From Takashimella koratensis (Eukaryota > Basidiomycota > Tremellomycetes > Trichosporonales > Tetragoniomycetaceae): a stretch of 64,000 nucleotides of DNA. Numbering within the stretch: position 1 is the stretch's first letter; each line of letters opens with the position of its first letter. The stretch covers positions 930,001-994,000 of the forward strand of contig BCKT01000002.1 in the NCBI GenBank assembly GCA_003116875.1. Direction: 5' to 3'. Positions 44,490 to 57,535 of the stretch are shown in pieces. Under the pieces are notes generated by a model. The model worked only from the letters and a program-made list of their open reading frames with translations, made no database searches and had not been told where the DNA came from. The translations under genes were made by a program, and so were the position numbers.

Positions 44490-47400
44490 ATGGCCGTCAA
44501 TGCAGCTGCAAGCTCGAGCAGTACGGCCCCAACGCCGACAATCTTGTCCAGCACATCCATGAGAGGTGCCGCGTGCATGGCCAAGTCGGGCAACCTCAGT
44601 TGGAGCGATGATGGACAGTGTGTCATGTTGACTGACCGTGCATTTGTCGTTGCGGTGAGTGCTCGTCCCCTGCTATATGATCCTTGCCACTACCTTTCTT
44701 TGTCCGTCTCAAGAGGGTCCACAGTATATGCTGACACCCAACTATCATCTGCGATCGTAAAATTACATAAACAGACACCATATCTCTTCTCCAACTCGTC
44801 CACCCCTGCCTCTCTGTCAAACACAAAAAGCGAGGCGCCGACGCTCATCGCCAAGGGTATCGAAGAAGAACCCGCACCTTTGGAAGAAGAGGACCCGGTT
44901 GATCTTGGCGCCGAGCCCGCTGCCACCTCGACGTCCACAAGGGAGAAGCCTAGGCAGCCGAGAGGTGGACAGATGGCGTGGTGGATCTCGGCAACGGCGG
45001 TATCCAACCCCAAGATCCCATTTGATTCGGTAAAGACGAATGGTAGGTGATGGGTCGAATGATAATCGAAGGATTGGAAAGCAAGATGCGAAACTGATAC
45101 TGCGTGGTAGATACCCTTGCGGCTCTGTATTACTATAGAGAAGACATGACGGGGGCAAAAGCGGCGGTGTGGTCCCCGTCAGGCGTGTCCACTTGGGGCA
45201 GGTGAGTAGCCCAATGATCCGAATCGCTGATATCAGTTGTCTCCTCGCTGTCTTGTCGGCGGACTACCAAGTCCTCATCTACGCTCCTTCTTCAGACTCG
45301 ATGACCAAGCCATTTGTCCTAGTGAGTTGGATCCTTCTCGCGAATGGTCAACTCAAAACTGACAGCTTGTCAGATCGACAGTCTCTCCACTCAGCCCGAG
45401 TTCGAGATGATGCAGATAATACCAGGTCCGAGGAGTACCTGCATCGCCTGGTCTCGCGCCGCTCCTATCGGGAGGTCGGGAGTAAACGCGGGGCTGTTGG
45501 CAGTGGCTGAGAAGGGAGGGAGGGTGACCCTGTGGTCGTATGAAAGAAGAGGGGGCATGAAATTGGTAGCCGAGACAGAGGTTCCACTGGCCTCGGTGTC
45601 ACATATCATCACTTTTCTTGACTGGACCGAGTGGACTCAGATGGATGAGTTGTCTTGTGAGCTGCTACCTCCTTCGACGCAACGCGCTTGCTGACAACAA
45701 CAGGCCGAGCGACTTTGGCGATGACCACGAGCGCGGGTGCAGTAGGAACTCTGACAGTCTTGCAATCATGGGACGCTAGCTTGACAATAGAGACGAGTAT
45801 ATCGAGTTACTCGCCTGTCTCAGATCCAGACGGGCGGCTGATCACCGCGCTCAAGTGGTTACCTGTGAGCAAATTGCTGATGGTTAAAACTGATATGTAG
45901 AATGGGATGCTCTTGTGGACAAAAGCAGGGACGGTTGATTTTTGGTCGTCTGGGGTACTTCCGGCTCGATGGCGCGGTATCCGAACGGTCAGGCTTGAGC
46001 CGCAAGGTCAATGGGCTGGTAGCAGCGCACTCGGCGCTTGTGTCGGTATGTCCGTCTGCTATTCTTCCACCAGAGTGCTCAGCTGACCCACCTTTCAGGA
46101 ATTCGATTCATCTACCCCGACTCGGTCATGCTTACACTCTCATCATTAAGCTATCACCTCATCACGAGCCTCGATACCTCCCCACAACTGGCTCAAACCG
46201 AATCTATCGACCATACCCTTGCATGCCGCGATATCATCCTCGAGTACACCCAGGCAGGTCGCAAGTTGACCCGAAGGGCGGTGAAGGGTGGAGTGAATGG
46301 GAATACGACGACGTGGACAAGTGGGTGGGCAGGAGTAGACGAGTCCATGGCTGCCTGGTATGGCGAGTGAGTATGGTCAATGACCTTTGTCTGGTTGAGG
46401 TTCTCAAGGTGAGGTTAGGACGCTGATGTACGAAAACCATAATAGGGTACGGATTCTGAACGGCCTCGAAGTGTTTATCGAGAGTCAACGGATCATCGAT
46501 ATCTTCGTGGCAGACTTGAGTCCAAGTGGTCCGCCTAAACCTACTCAAATCATGGATCGGATCAAATCGCTCATTGCGGATCCGCCATCATGTAAGCTGT
46601 CCCATACACGACTGTGTTTAGTCCAAGTTGGCTAACGCCTACATAGTGAGACAATACGCTCCGTTAAAGTTACTGCTTCCGACGGGATTGGCGCTGTTGA
46701 ATTGTGACGAATCGCAAGTCGTTGGGGAAGAAGTACAACAGTTGATCAGGGACCAAGTGGCGCTTGGGCCCGTGGGACAGACTGAGTCTAGAGGAGGTGG
46801 AGAGGGGTTGGTAGAGGAATTTTGGGGAGTGAAAGGGTTGAATTCGTTGAGGCTTTTGTCGGTCCTCGCGCTATGGATGATGGTGAGTCCATGCCCTCTA
46901 TTGAGGAATATCTAAGGGTTCTGTTATCGGTGATGTTGAGCTGATTGTTTTTGCGTGTACTAGGCCCCGGCACAACGGACATCGTTTGTGGATCCGTCGG
47001 GAATGTTCGAAGCCGCCACTAGTGACCTCCAGAGCGTTATCAACACGAGTATCTACCAGACGGTTTTGGGATGGGTTGCGGCCCAACCTTGTCCTCGTGA
47101 GTAATCTTGTCGCCCAGCGCGTCGAATATTCAAACAGGTGACAGGCGAAAAAAAGATATTGACAGTTGATATAGAAGGGTACGACGCCCTTGACGCACGG
47201 TTCGTTAGAGGTCTGGTCCAGTTGGCAGACCGGACAGGAGCGGAATACGCCAAGCTTTCAGAGAATTTGGCGCGGAGCGGAAAAGTGGGAGAGGAGGGAG
47301 AGGGAGAAGATACGTGTCCTGCTTGTAAAGGAACTGTCGATTCAAGAGGGTGGTATTCGTCCAAGTGTCCGCGGGGCCACGAGTGGTGTAAGTATCACCT

Positions 47401-47810
47401 TGCGGTAACCTGTGGTCTTCCGAATCTCTATCGTTGGTGCTGACACCGAGATTTTTTATTTTTCTTTGCTTTTACGGATACATATAGCTCGGTGTGCGGT
47501 CACGAGGTTATTGATCACTGATCAAAACTACCGAATCTGTTCGACCTGTCCAGCGGTTTCGTTGATCCCGAATCGACTGCCTACGCCTGGGCTGGGGGGA
47601 ACTGGTATGGGCGGATTATACGGATCGAACGGAACGAACGGATCGAAGAGGGCAGATGGGGCAGATGGGGCAGATGGGATGGATGTGGATGAGGACGAGG
47701 TCGAGGATGAAGAAAGAGGGGAGAAAATCGTGGCGCCGCTCATTTCTGCAGCGTTGCAGGCAGCGTCAGTCTGTATCTGCTGTGGATCAAGGTGGTCTTC
47801 ACTTACTTAA
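44490..47810 (+). CDS. RNA polymerase III initiation factor TFIIIC, zinc-finger subunit
   Basis: The start at 44490 has good context (CGCCATGG). N-terminal exons give GNLSWSDDGQCVMLTDRAFVV and other beta-propeller-like strands (AVWSPSGVSTWG, then LAVLSADYQVLIYAPS), as in the TFIIIC 90-kDa subunit N-terminal domain. The C-terminal exons contain a zinc module: CPACKGTVDSRGWYSSKC with GHEW, then SRCAVTRLLITDQNYRICSTC, and a final VCICCGSRW, matching the zf-TFIIIC domain (human GTF3C4, S. pombe Sfc9, yeast Tfc8 type). TFIIIC binds A and B boxes and recruits TFIIIB to tRNA genes. At least ten small introns interrupt the gene; not all borders were checked. A Gly/Asn-rich and acidic insert lies within the zinc module region (about 47600-47720). 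Confidence 0.86.
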
Positions 47811-48315
47811 ACGAGGCGACAACCTCTTTAGCAAGGATGCAAGCCAAGGGCACAGGTCGCGCAACTATCTTATGAGGACCGTTTTTTGTGTACAATACAT
47901 GGTCCAATCTCCTTTGTTTGGTTTCTGGTTCTGGGGTATCGAGAAACGATCACATGGTGTGGACAATGCATGATAGTTATCAGACATCAGTTGAACAGAG
48001 TAATAATAGGGAGATTGAAAGACTTTGGTTGAACGCTCAAAAGGGATAGTCACTCGCCAAGTACTGTAATGCACAACCTACTGTACCAAAGACTAAACGA
48101 CCCCCAGACAGAGGTCAAGGTCAATGACTAAGAACATGAATACACACACTTTTTTCACTCGGATTTCGAATCTCGAACATGCACAGTCTGTCTTAAGGAT
48201 ATCCACCTTGGTCCTTGGGGTATAGGTATTTGGACCCTCTCACTTTCATCTTCCCCCTTTCCTTTCCCTTCCCTTCCTTCTACCGCTCCCCTCCCCTTTT
48301 CCCCTCTTCGCCCAC
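47811..48315. other. Convergent intergenic region
   Basis: 3' flanks of the TFIIIC and kinesin genes. It is AT-richer than the surroundings. No gene was recognised. Confidence 0.5.
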
Positions 48316-51300
48316 TTACTTCCAAACTCTCCCTTCACCTACACTAACCAAACTCGTGTTCCCTACTCCTGCCGTACCTGTCAACCCCGCGGCTCTTGAC
48401 AAATTCGCTATTGACTGTCGTTGAGGGATCGCGCTCATTCTCCTTGCTGATGCCGCTGTATGCCTAATAGACGGTGGGATCGATTCCCTCGGTCTTCGAA
48501 TTCCCGTCGCTCCCGATCCGGGACCACCACTAGTTGAACTCGCTGATCCTGTGGCGGTAGTATTCCCCGCTGCTCTTCGTGGACCGGTGGAGAGTGGGTT
48601 TACACGTTCGGGGGAAGACGAAGGGTCTTCGAGGTCGGTTGATTTCGGGTTATAAGGAACTACGCTATCCCTTGCTTTGATCAACTTGTGTGGTCTTAAC
48701 GGACCGGTCGAAGGTCTTCTCTCGCTTGTCGACATCGCCAATGACGCTCGACCCACTGACGGTCTCGCCGGACCCGATCCCAAACCCAAAGTCGATGTAG
48801 ACAAATCCGATCCGTTCCCACCCGCTCCGCCGGCTCCGCCCATTCGAGCGATCGACGATGCAGTAGGCTTCATCAAATTGGACATACTTGTCGAAGGTCG
48901 AGGCCCGGGGATCTGGCGCGTCGCTTCCCTCAACGCACCGGATGCCGCTGATCCAGGTCGAGAAGGCGCCAAAGTCCCGCTGGATACGGGCGACGATGAT
49001 GAGAGTGACGAGCCCAGACCAGCGATGGAGGTCTCACCGCGGTTGTAGCTCCCGATCGGGGCGAGAGCAGACGGTCGTGGTAATCCCGAGATTGTCGAGA
49101 TATTCGAGATGGAGATATCTCCACCTGCGATACTAGAGTTGGCTGAACGTTCTTTCGCTTGAGCTGAACGGAAACTCCTCCAGTCGTTACCGTTTCCGCT
49201 CGCACCGTCTGTGACTGACGAGGAGAGGGACGAGAGTGCCGATGACGCAGGGACAGGAGGAGGCGGCATCAGTAGAGATGCGGTGAGGCCGCGTGATGGA
49301 GGAGGGAGCATCGATCTCGTTGCTGGGGCAGAAGGCGGTGTCGATCCCGCCCTTGACGAAGACGAGGTTGACACGTCGCCTTCCGTGATGGAGACATCGG
49401 CCGACGTATTGGCCATTGACGAACCCGCCGATGTACGTGGCGTGATCATCTTGATCTCCTCGAGCGACCCTTCGCCCGCCATATCCGTCCACCTGAACGC
49501 CTTCTGTGGTGCTGGGATCCCCGAACCCCCCGATCCCGCTCCGCCTGCCCCACCTGCGCTGGACGCAGCCAGCGCCGAGGCGGTTGCCGCAAAGCTTAAC
49601 GTCGGGGGCTTGCTCTTGAAGATATGTGCGTGCGCCCCGGCGGTCGGGGACCGGATGGGCGAGGTGAATACCGACGGGTCGAGGAGGCGCTTGATCGCTG
49701 GAGACGCGAGGGCGATGGCGGAGGGTGGTTCCGACCCCGTACCACGGTTACTGCTCGTCGACGAGTTGAGCTTGAGTGGGGACTTGATCGCTTGAGGAGG
49801 CGGGAGAGTGGACGCTGGTGCTCGCGAGACTTGGACGTCGAGCGCTTGTCGGATAGTCGTGTCCGCGTGGCTAACCCCCTTGCGCATATCGGACTGCAAG
49901 GCCTCGAGCTGGTCGAGCGCCCCGCCTGCCGAGATCGCCTGGGCCAAAGCAGACTGGTACGCCTGTACCCGACCTTGCTGGTCCGCCAGCGCAGCCAAGA
50001 GCTTCCCAACCACCTCTGCCTGCGCCGCCAGGGCATCGCGGTACCCTTTCTCCTCCGACTCCATTACACCCATCGCCACTCGTTGGCGCTGATACTCCAC
50101 GCTGAGTCGGATATATTCCCTATCAACGGGTTCGAGGATATCGCTAAACTTGCGTTGCTCAGTCTGCTTCAACATCGCCTCGAGCTGGGTTCGTTGTGTG
50201 TATCCACTGTTGACAACGTTCTGGACCGATCGGTTGTTGTGGTACGCGTCGCGGTGTTTCCCGATGACCGTGGAGCAGAGTGCTTTCTCTTGTTCCGGGT
50301 CGGTCATCGATACTTCGCCCGAATCGATAGCCTTGATTCGTCTGTTCAACGGGTTCACAACAATCTCTGCCGCATCCCATTTCGCACGCGTCTCCGCTCC
50401 CTCGACGATATACGGCATCTGCTTATTGACCTCTGCCATGATCGCCTTCATCGCCGCACTCGCAATCGATCTCGCTTCATTCAACTTCTTCCTCTCCAGT
50501 TCTCCACCATCATGTTCCAGCGTCAAGATACGTTGTCGCAGGAACGCAATCTCTCCAGCTTGTTTACTAATCTCCTCGACGTACTTTCTCGCGCTCATCG
50601 CGACACCGGCCGTGTTTCGAGAAACGGTCGTCTTGATCTTCTTGGTTCGTTCCGCGTACAACAACGAGTTCCAAGTCTCTTCAAGGTCTCTTGAGCTGCA
50701 CGAGACACACGCGATCATGACGGTTCGACAGTTCCCACCGAGGGAAAATTGAAGCAGCCTAGTGAGCTTGGACGAGCGGTAGTTGACAAATGCGCCAGCT
50801 TTGCCAGTTGCGAGAGAGTTGATGACACTTCCCAGAGCGAGGAGCGATTTGTTGATATTCGCTCCCTCCTTCATCCTCGCGCCCATGTTTTGTGTCGCCG
50901 CTGCGCGTTCACTCCCCGCCAAATCGATGATCGTCAACACTGCCGTCGTCCACTCGGTCGATACCGTCTCGTTCTCGACATCAACGTCGTGCTGATGCTT
51001 CTGCCTCCGCTTCACGTTGACCTGGAGGACCGCATGGGAGCGTGACGAGGTCGCGTTGCAAGCTGTCGCATTCGTGCTTCGGCGCTCGTTACCAAGCATG
51101 ATGAGCTCCATCACCTCGGCTGTGGAAGTCGGCTGTTTGCTCTGGACTCCGGCGACAGTGATTCGTCGCTTCCCATCCTCGAGGAGGGGGAGTCCCCGGC
51201 GCGGCGTCTTGTCAAAGCTATCACTCAGAAGGTCGTAGACGTTTTCGTTGTAAACTTCGATCATGGTGATCTCGATGATCGACTCGTAGATTTCTTTCTC

Positions 51301-52173
51301 CTCGTCGACGCGGACAAAAAGGTCGTCCATTGTCAGGGGGATCAGACCGGGATCTTCTTTGGTTCCGCTCGTTGTGTGCGTCTTTCCACATCCCGTGGCC
51401 TGATGGTTGCGTCAGCTTAATCGTCATGAGAATCTGCAGCTGACACCAGCAACATACACCATATGCCAATGCGGTTGCATTGAAGCCGTCGAGAACGAGG
51501 TTGAGGAGCTCTTTAGTCGTCTCCTCATACACCTCTCGCTGACTCGCGTGGGGTCCAAAGATCCGATCGTACTCGAACCTGGTATTGAAATCAGTTGGTC
51601 CCTACTTTCACCTGGGGATGTCGTCTGATCCCAGACTCACAGTCTGTCCTTGGGCGGTCGTCTTCCCCGGGGGCGACCAGGTTTTGGTTCGTCAAACTTG
51701 ATAGATTTGTGATCGATCACAGCTGTGGAGAGTACAAGGTAACCGGGTCAGCGATTGAAGAAGTGAGGAGGACCGGAGACAGTCTGAGGAGAGGTAGAGA
51801 GAAGTGGTCGTTGGGAGAGATAATGAATCAACCAAGGATCGCGCGCCAGCTTACCAATAGACTCAAAAAGCGATCCACCTGAATAAGCTTGACGAATGGA
51901 AGAGGAAGCGACACCTTGGCCAGGGATAGCGCTGAGTGGGTTGTAATGCATAAGCTGGGCTGTCTCGGCCTCGTTGAACGGACGGATCCGGACTGTGTTG
52001 AGTGGAGGTTAGTTTGTGTTGATATAGGATACGGATCATTCAACTTGTTACTGGAGCTGGTGGAGGTGTGGTGAAGGAGAAAGCCGCAGTACGCCTGCGG
52101 GAACGAGGAAACGGGAGGGATGAACGAGGAGAAAAGACTCACGCTTGACCTCGATGTTGTTGGTGGACGACAT
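48316..52173 (-). CDS. KIP3: Kinesin-8 motor protein (Kip3-like)
   Basis: The start at 52173 gives MSSTNNIEVK, then across an intron LRIRPFNEAETAQL. The motor has all nucleotide-binding motifs: AYGATGCGKTHTTSG (P-loop, completed across an intron), NATSSRSHAVLQV (switch I), IIDLAGSERAAATQN (switch II), NINKSLLALGSVI and YRSSKLTRLLQ. VYNENVYDLL and the loop sequence around DLFVRVDEE fit the kinesin-8 family, plus-end-directed motors that depolymerise microtubule ends and control spindle length and nuclear position. After the neck comes a coiled-coil region (ISKQAGEIAFLRQRILTLE and later), then ~500 residues of Ser/Pro/Gly-rich, basic tail ending VSVGEGRVWK at 48316. The large last exon (51330-48316) covers most of the protein. 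The tail is probably the microtubule-binding region used for processivity. Confidence 0.93.
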
Positions 52174-52348
52174 GGTGAGGGAGCGGGGGCAGGGGGCAGG
52201 GTTTAGGAAGGGGCGGGTTGAATGACGATACTTGGATCACGCAGACTCTAGCAGTCGCAGCAGCAGAGCTCCCGGGCTCGAGGATGGGCCTGCGCCTTGT
52301 CGTGTGTACGAGTCGAGTGGGAGAAAGCGTTGCGACGGAGTTAAGAAG

Positions 52349-52388
52349 GAGGTGAAGAGGTGAAGAGGTGAAGAGGTGGAGAGGTGAG
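52349..52388. repeat. GAGGTGAA tandem repeat
   Basis: Four to five imperfect copies in the leader/promoter of the kinesin gene. Confidence 0.85.
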
Positions 52389-52719
52389 AGTAGGGGAGTG
52401 GTTGAGGAAAGTGTGGAAGTGAAGATGTGAGTGAGACCTGAGATTGATTCGATTGTTGATGTTGTTGTTGATTGACACCCCGCCCCTGCGCCCTGAAAGT
52501 AAAAGTAAAAATCACTCACGCTAGATAGGCACGGGGTGTCGTACTTGCCAGCGCCACTTTCGAGATCCGCGCCTATCTTCCGGGTCATATACCATGGCCG
52601 TTTCGAGCCTATTTGTTGGCCGGTTGCTATGCGCCCTTGATATCCGCTTTTCACTTTGCTCCTCTTCCTCTTCACTGCATTCTAACTCTGACCACGTCTC
52701 TCCCACCCTCTTCAACCTC

Positions 52720-52748
52720 CTCACCCCCTCACCCCCTCACCCCCTCAC
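52720..52748. repeat. CCCCCTCAC tandem repeat
   Basis: Three copies of a 9-bp unit in the PEX11 leader. Confidence 0.85.
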
Positions 52749-52761
52749 CTAACTCAACACC

Positions 52762-54086
52762 ATGGCCTCCCTCGTCACGCATATCATCCTCCATCCCAAG
52801 ATATCCCAGTCCCTCGCCCTCCTCGCTACCACCGTTGGACGCGACAAGGCAAGTGGCCCCTCCTCTCTTGCCTCTCCTTCCCTCTTCTCACTCCCTCTTT
52901 CCTAGTCTGACTCGTATTAACCCTGGGTACAGGTCTACCGCCTCATCCAGTACCTCTCACGCGTCATCGCGTGGTCACTTGCAGCTCGAGGCGCGGTCGA
53001 CTCGGCAGCCAGATGGGACGCGCTTAAATTTGCCCTCGGGTCGGGTCGTAGGCGTGAGTTGAGTCCAAGAATGGACCCAAAGTGCTCCGACTGTACTCTT
53101 GTCATGGTGCCACTGTATCCTTCCCGTCACTTCCCCTACATCTACGTCTTTCTCCGATCTCCTACCCGAACGGACCTGCTGACTACTCATTTCTTAGTGA
53201 TGCGCGTGTTCAAGCCCGTCGAACACCTTCAGTCAGCTACCAACCTCTCCCAAAGACCTTTGTAAGTCACGAGGCAGCTTTCAATCGGCATACATCCTGA
53301 TTGACCCACTAACACCCTCGTTAGCACAAACTTGCAGGGTCCTGCACTGTTTGCACACGCTACACAGCTCGGGAGGCAACTCGCGTACGCTGGGTTCTTG
53401 TTCACCGACTCGCTTGGGTGGCTCAACAGTGTTCGTTTCCTCCGCTACGACAAAGAGTGAGTCCGTCTCTTCTCTTCCCTTCCCTCCCCTTCAATCTTCC
53501 TCATCTTATTGGTACCACTCACACGGTCTACAGGAAAGCAGAACGTATCACTCGGTTGTCGATGAAATTCTGGCTGGCAGGGATCGTCCTCTCCCTCCTG
53601 TCGTCGTCGGCATCACTCGTCAAGCTTCGCGCGGACAGCCGGCGGTTTGCGCTCTCTTCTGAGATTGCGAGGAGGGAGGGGAAAGAGAAAGGTCCCGAGG
53701 AGGCAGCGAGGGACGATTCGGAGCGACGCGAGCGTGGTCGGGCTCTCCTTGCGTAAGTGAACGTTGTCATTCCTTCACGTCTTTTAGCGTTCATTAAAGT
53801 CACAAAATCTGGGAATGGTAGCTGATACCTTGTCAATGGATATAGGCAAAGACAGACCATCTTGTCTCAGCTGGTCATGGATGCATGTGATATCTGGATC
53901 CCAGCGAACAACCTCGGCTACTCGCACCTCAACGACGGAGTCGTCGGCATGCTCGGGTGAGTAGTAATTTACTTGTTCATCTAGAGAAATTTCAGTTAAC
54001 ACTTGCTCAGCGCGACGACGTCGTACATGTCGCTGCAATCGCTGTGGCTCAAGCACAATTCGATCGGCGGGAGGAAGAGTCAGTGA
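52762..54086 (+). CDS. PEX11: Peroxisomal membrane elongation protein Pex11
   Basis: The start has good context (CACCATGG). The protein begins MASLVTHIILHPKISQSLA, then DKVYRLIQYLSRVIAWSLA, the amphipathic membrane-bending helix region of Pex11. It continues MRVFKPVEHLQSA, ALFAHATQLGRQLAYAGFL and DSLGWLNSVRF, then KAERITRLSMKFWLAGIVL with a hydrophobic segment, an Arg/Glu-rich loop, and WIPANNLGYSHLNDGVVGMLG near the C terminus, all usual Pex11 blocks. It ends HNSIGGRKSQ at 54086. Introns of 55-160 bp separate at least seven exons; each junction checked keeps phase. Pex11 drives peroxisome elongation and division and supports fatty-acid beta-oxidation. Confidence 0.93.
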
Positions 54087-54744
54087 GCGAGTATGACAAG
54101 TGTGACGGATGTAACGAGTCAGATGATATCGAGTCGTGGGGATATCAGGTAGACGCGTATCTTCTCGTTTCTAGTGAACCTCGAGGCGAGTCAAGGAATT
54201 GCTTGTAGGATATCTAGTCATGCCCTTGGATGCTTGGTGCGCTTCGCAGTCGTGACAGTGCGCAGATACCTATGACCTCGTCTTACTTGGTTGATCTCAA
54301 CCTGTTGGGAAGAGATTTGTACATGATTATTCGCTGTATGTTGGATGAATTCTCTGATCTTTCTTTGTGATCTTGAATCTGGTCCAGCCAAGATTTGAGG
54401 ATCTGCAGCCATCGCACCGAATTTAGATTTACCTGCCGGGACTATTCGCAATTGAAATCCCATCCTGTCGCCGTTCAGACTATCCTTCATTCACTGGAAC
54501 CCATCCATCAACATCTCTACTCGTACCGTCCGTCTCGACTCGTATCTACATTGTCGTCTCGGTACTCGTCGTCCTCATTGGTTTCTACCGACTCGCATGC
54601 TCTAGGCCCTAGTTCTCCACCGCCAGCCGAACTCCCAGCTTAACACCAGCTAACAGCTCCTCCGGTGTCACCGACTCCACCCCGTTCTCGTCCACCTAAC
54701 CCAAAACTTCATCTCATTTCTCTTCTCTACCACGCTTTATCGAG
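54087..54744. other. Intergenic region before ATG44
   Basis: PEX11 3' flank and promoter of ATG44, the latter C/T-rich from about 54470 on. No gene was recognised. Confidence 0.5.
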
Positions 54745-55146
54745 ATGCTCGGTAAACTCACCCACCTCGCATTCGACCTCGTCGCGATCTCTGCGATCCT
54801 CGCCGGTGTCCGCCGATCCACGGGATACACGTGAGTCGAGTCTGTCTAATCTCTTCTACCCGCTTCTCCTTTCCCACTCTTCATATTGCCTTCCCCACCT
54901 AAACTACTACCTTGCCGACCTTTATCACGCTTTACAACCTAACAACCTACCACCATTCTTCCCCAACATCTCTCCCCTGGGCTTGTTTCCTTTTATCGCA
55001 GTATCCGCCTAGGCATGTTCCAAGACACTTCTATCCGACAGTTCTTCGAATCGTACCTCATGCTCGGTGAGACGGTCTTTGGTGCGATTTGCGGATACGC
55101 TGTGAGCTCGACGCATTTTCGACGCCAGATCGAGGATGGGAAGTGA
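54745..55146 (+). CDS. ATG44: Mitofissin Atg44 (DUF1748), mitochondrial fission factor for mitophagy
   Basis: Two exons (54745-54830 and 55002-55146) join in phase (AC|T) to only 76 aa. The sequence follows the DUF1748 family throughout: LTHLAFDLVAISAILAGVRR, TGYTIRLGMFQDTSIRQFF, SYLMLGETVFGAICGYAV. Family members are ~70-80 aa. In yeasts the protein sits in the mitochondrial intermembrane space, binds lipid and severs mitochondria during mitophagy. Two amphipathic/hydrophobic helices are visible, matching that role. The 171-bp intron is long for this genome. Because it is short and split, automatic annotation would easily miss it. Confidence 0.92.
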
Positions 55147-55714
55147 GGCTGGTCAAGCTGCGATGAAGGATTAGGGATAGGCGAGCAAGCGGCCGATGGG
55201 GCGCAGATGATGGACATAAGGGTTGGAAGAAGCAGAGGATGGAGTGGATGGGGAGTGTGCTTCTCGTATAGGACCAGTCCCGACGAGCTCGTCATTGGGT
55301 TCGGAGAGAGCATAAAACATCTCCTAAGGTAGACGTTCTCGAGGATTGATCATTGCTTTCATGTTTGTTTCTGGTGTTGTGGTGTTGGATAGTTTCACTG
55401 GCCGGCGCCGCTTCCCCTCTTGTTTCTCGTATCCACCATGTATGTAACCGTTGTCATGTTTCCTTTACATCTCCGATTGCGCTATGAGAACGCTGTCCAG
55501 CAATGGATCCTAACCTAGCGTAAACGCTCTAGATCCTGTGCGGTGTATTCGTATCGTTCACCTCACCGTTCCCTTCTCATTTCGTATCCATATATAAGTA
55601 TATACATGTATGAGCATAACAGTAACAGACTATCTTCGCCCCAAACATCGATACCGAAACCAAATCCAACCCAACCCGAGTCTGAGGTTCACTCTACCTC
55701 GAACCTTTCATCAC
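55147..55714. other. Convergent intergenic region
   Basis: 3' flanks of ATG44 and the flavin oxidoreductase, with an AT-rich TATATAAGTATATACATG stretch near 55590. No gene was recognised. Confidence 0.45.
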
Positions 55715-57535
55715 TCACGCTGAGCGCTTGATATTCCTCGCTTCATCAGACGCATGACAGTCCTCACCCTCTACCACGCTCCTCCCTTCGCGTGTGTGCA
55801 ACGCCTTGAGGTGATCGCGCTTGACCACCATCCTAGACCAGGCCCGCTCGTACTGGAATGCCGGGGCGACTGCGACTCCGAGTTCCTCGGCAGCTTTCAA
55901 TGGGAAATCAATGTTACGCAAGACTTCTCGAGCGAAAAGGACAACATCGGCTTCACCGTGAAGCAAAATGTCTTCAGCTTGGTGAGTGTCGGTAATGAGG
56001 CCGACGGTACCGATGAGCATGGACGAGACGTGTTTCTTGATGTGCGCGGCGAATGGGAGTTCTGAGAAAAAGATTTTGGTTAGCTGAGGGAAAGATGGGG
56101 GATATTGTGGTTGATTTGGACAGGAGAGATGCTTACGGTACGATGGGCCAAGCTTGATCTTGGCACGGAGGTCGTTGCCACCGGACGAGACGTCGAGGAG
56201 GTCGATCCCAATCTCCTCGAGCTTCTGAGCAAGGATCGTCGTCTGCTCCAGGCCCCTACAAAGGCGGTCAATTATTTACACAATGTCTCCCATGGCCCAA
56301 GCACTCACCACCACGCATACTCCTCCTTCTCTCCCGGGTGTGCCTTCTCTGGCCCCTCGACCTCCTCTAGCCAATCGCTAGCGCTAACTCGATAAAACAG
56401 CGGTCCATCCCACGCCTGCCTCACGATCTGCGCAATCTCCAACGGCAATCGGATTCGGTTCTCAAAGCTGCCCCCATACTGGTCCGTCCGATGGTTGGAG
56501 AGTGGGGAAGCGAAATTGTGCATAAAGTAACCGTGAGCACCGTGAATCTCGATGAAATCGAATCCAATCTTCTTGCATCGCTCAACGGCGTCGAGCCAGG
56601 CTTGTTTAAAGTTGGAAAGATATTCGGTTGACGCAGCGATCGGCGACGGGTATTCACCGTCCTTGAATGAGATCTCGGACGCGCTGACCACTGCACGGGT
56701 TGTGATCGTCAGTTTTGGTGACGAGAACAGGATCAAAAGAGATAGAGACTTGTCACTGACCATTCTTGGGCCACCCGTTGGCCTCCTCGGTGGAGACGAT
56801 ACCCCCCTTCCATCCTGCCTCGCGAGCCTGTCGCTCGACCCAGGGCGAGAGCGTAGACGCCTTTCTCCCTGCATGGGCAAGTTGGATCCCGATCTTGCCC
56901 TTGTGAGCGTGGACAAAGTCGACGATGCGCTTGAGCGGGGCGATCTGAGAGTCTTGCCACAAACCCTACGTCGTTCAAAAGTCAGCGGCAAACAGCCAGC
57001 GGGATGAGGGAAGGGGTGAAGGGAGAACGGGCTAGTCCAATGCGGTTGAGAATGGTTCGATTGACTCACTGCGTCCTCGGGAGAGATACGGCCTTCAGGG
57101 ACGACAGCGGTAGCTTCGATAATAATGCTGCCCCACCCGCGCATGGCCATGGAGCCCAGGTGAACAAAATGGTGGTCCGTAGCGTGCCCATAGTCGGACG
57201 AGTCTACACCAAGACCAAATTCTGATCAGCCTCTTTCCAGAACACCCAAGTGATGGTGGGAACCCTCTGCAGAGTCTCTCGAAGAGTCCGATTGCTTACT
57301 CACACTGGCACATGGGCGCGACCCAGAGTCGGTTCGGGAACGAGACCCCGCGGATGGACAGGGACTCGAAGAGCTTGGGCGGGTGGGCGTTCTGCGGGAA
57401 GGTCTCTGCGGGGAGGACGGAGCCGATGGGGTGGGCTTGGGCAGGGAGGAAGGTCGGGTAGCCGGTGACTCCCTCGGAGGGGAAGGGGGCGAGCGGAGGG
57501 GCGACGTTGGCGCCGGCGGAGATGTCGATGGGCAT
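55715..57535 (-). CDS. NADH:flavin oxidoreductase, OYE family (YqjM-like)
   Basis: The start at 57535 gives [19 protein letters not shown]. The FMN barrel begins at [25 protein letters not shown], where the Cys after APM matches the redox-regulating Cys of YqjM-type enzymes. [30 protein letters not shown], a substrate-binding segment [35 protein letters not shown] and [11 protein letters not shown] follow, and later [10 protein letters not shown] and [14 protein letters not shown]. These fit the thermophilic-like class of old yellow enzymes, which reduce activated C=C bonds with NAD(P)H. Length is about 420 aa. The final exon ends [17 protein letters not shown] at 55715. Several introns of 50-70 bp occur; each checked junction is in phase. 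The physiological substrate is unknown. Confidence 0.92.

Larger units (their letters stand above)
52174..52761. promoter_or_regulatory. Divergent promoter, kinesin and PEX11
   Basis: The region has two short tandem repeats. GAGGTGAA is repeated four to five times at 52349-52388 and CCCCCTCAC three times at 52720-52748, the latter ending 14 bp before the PEX11 start. No other gene was recognised. Confidence 0.5.
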
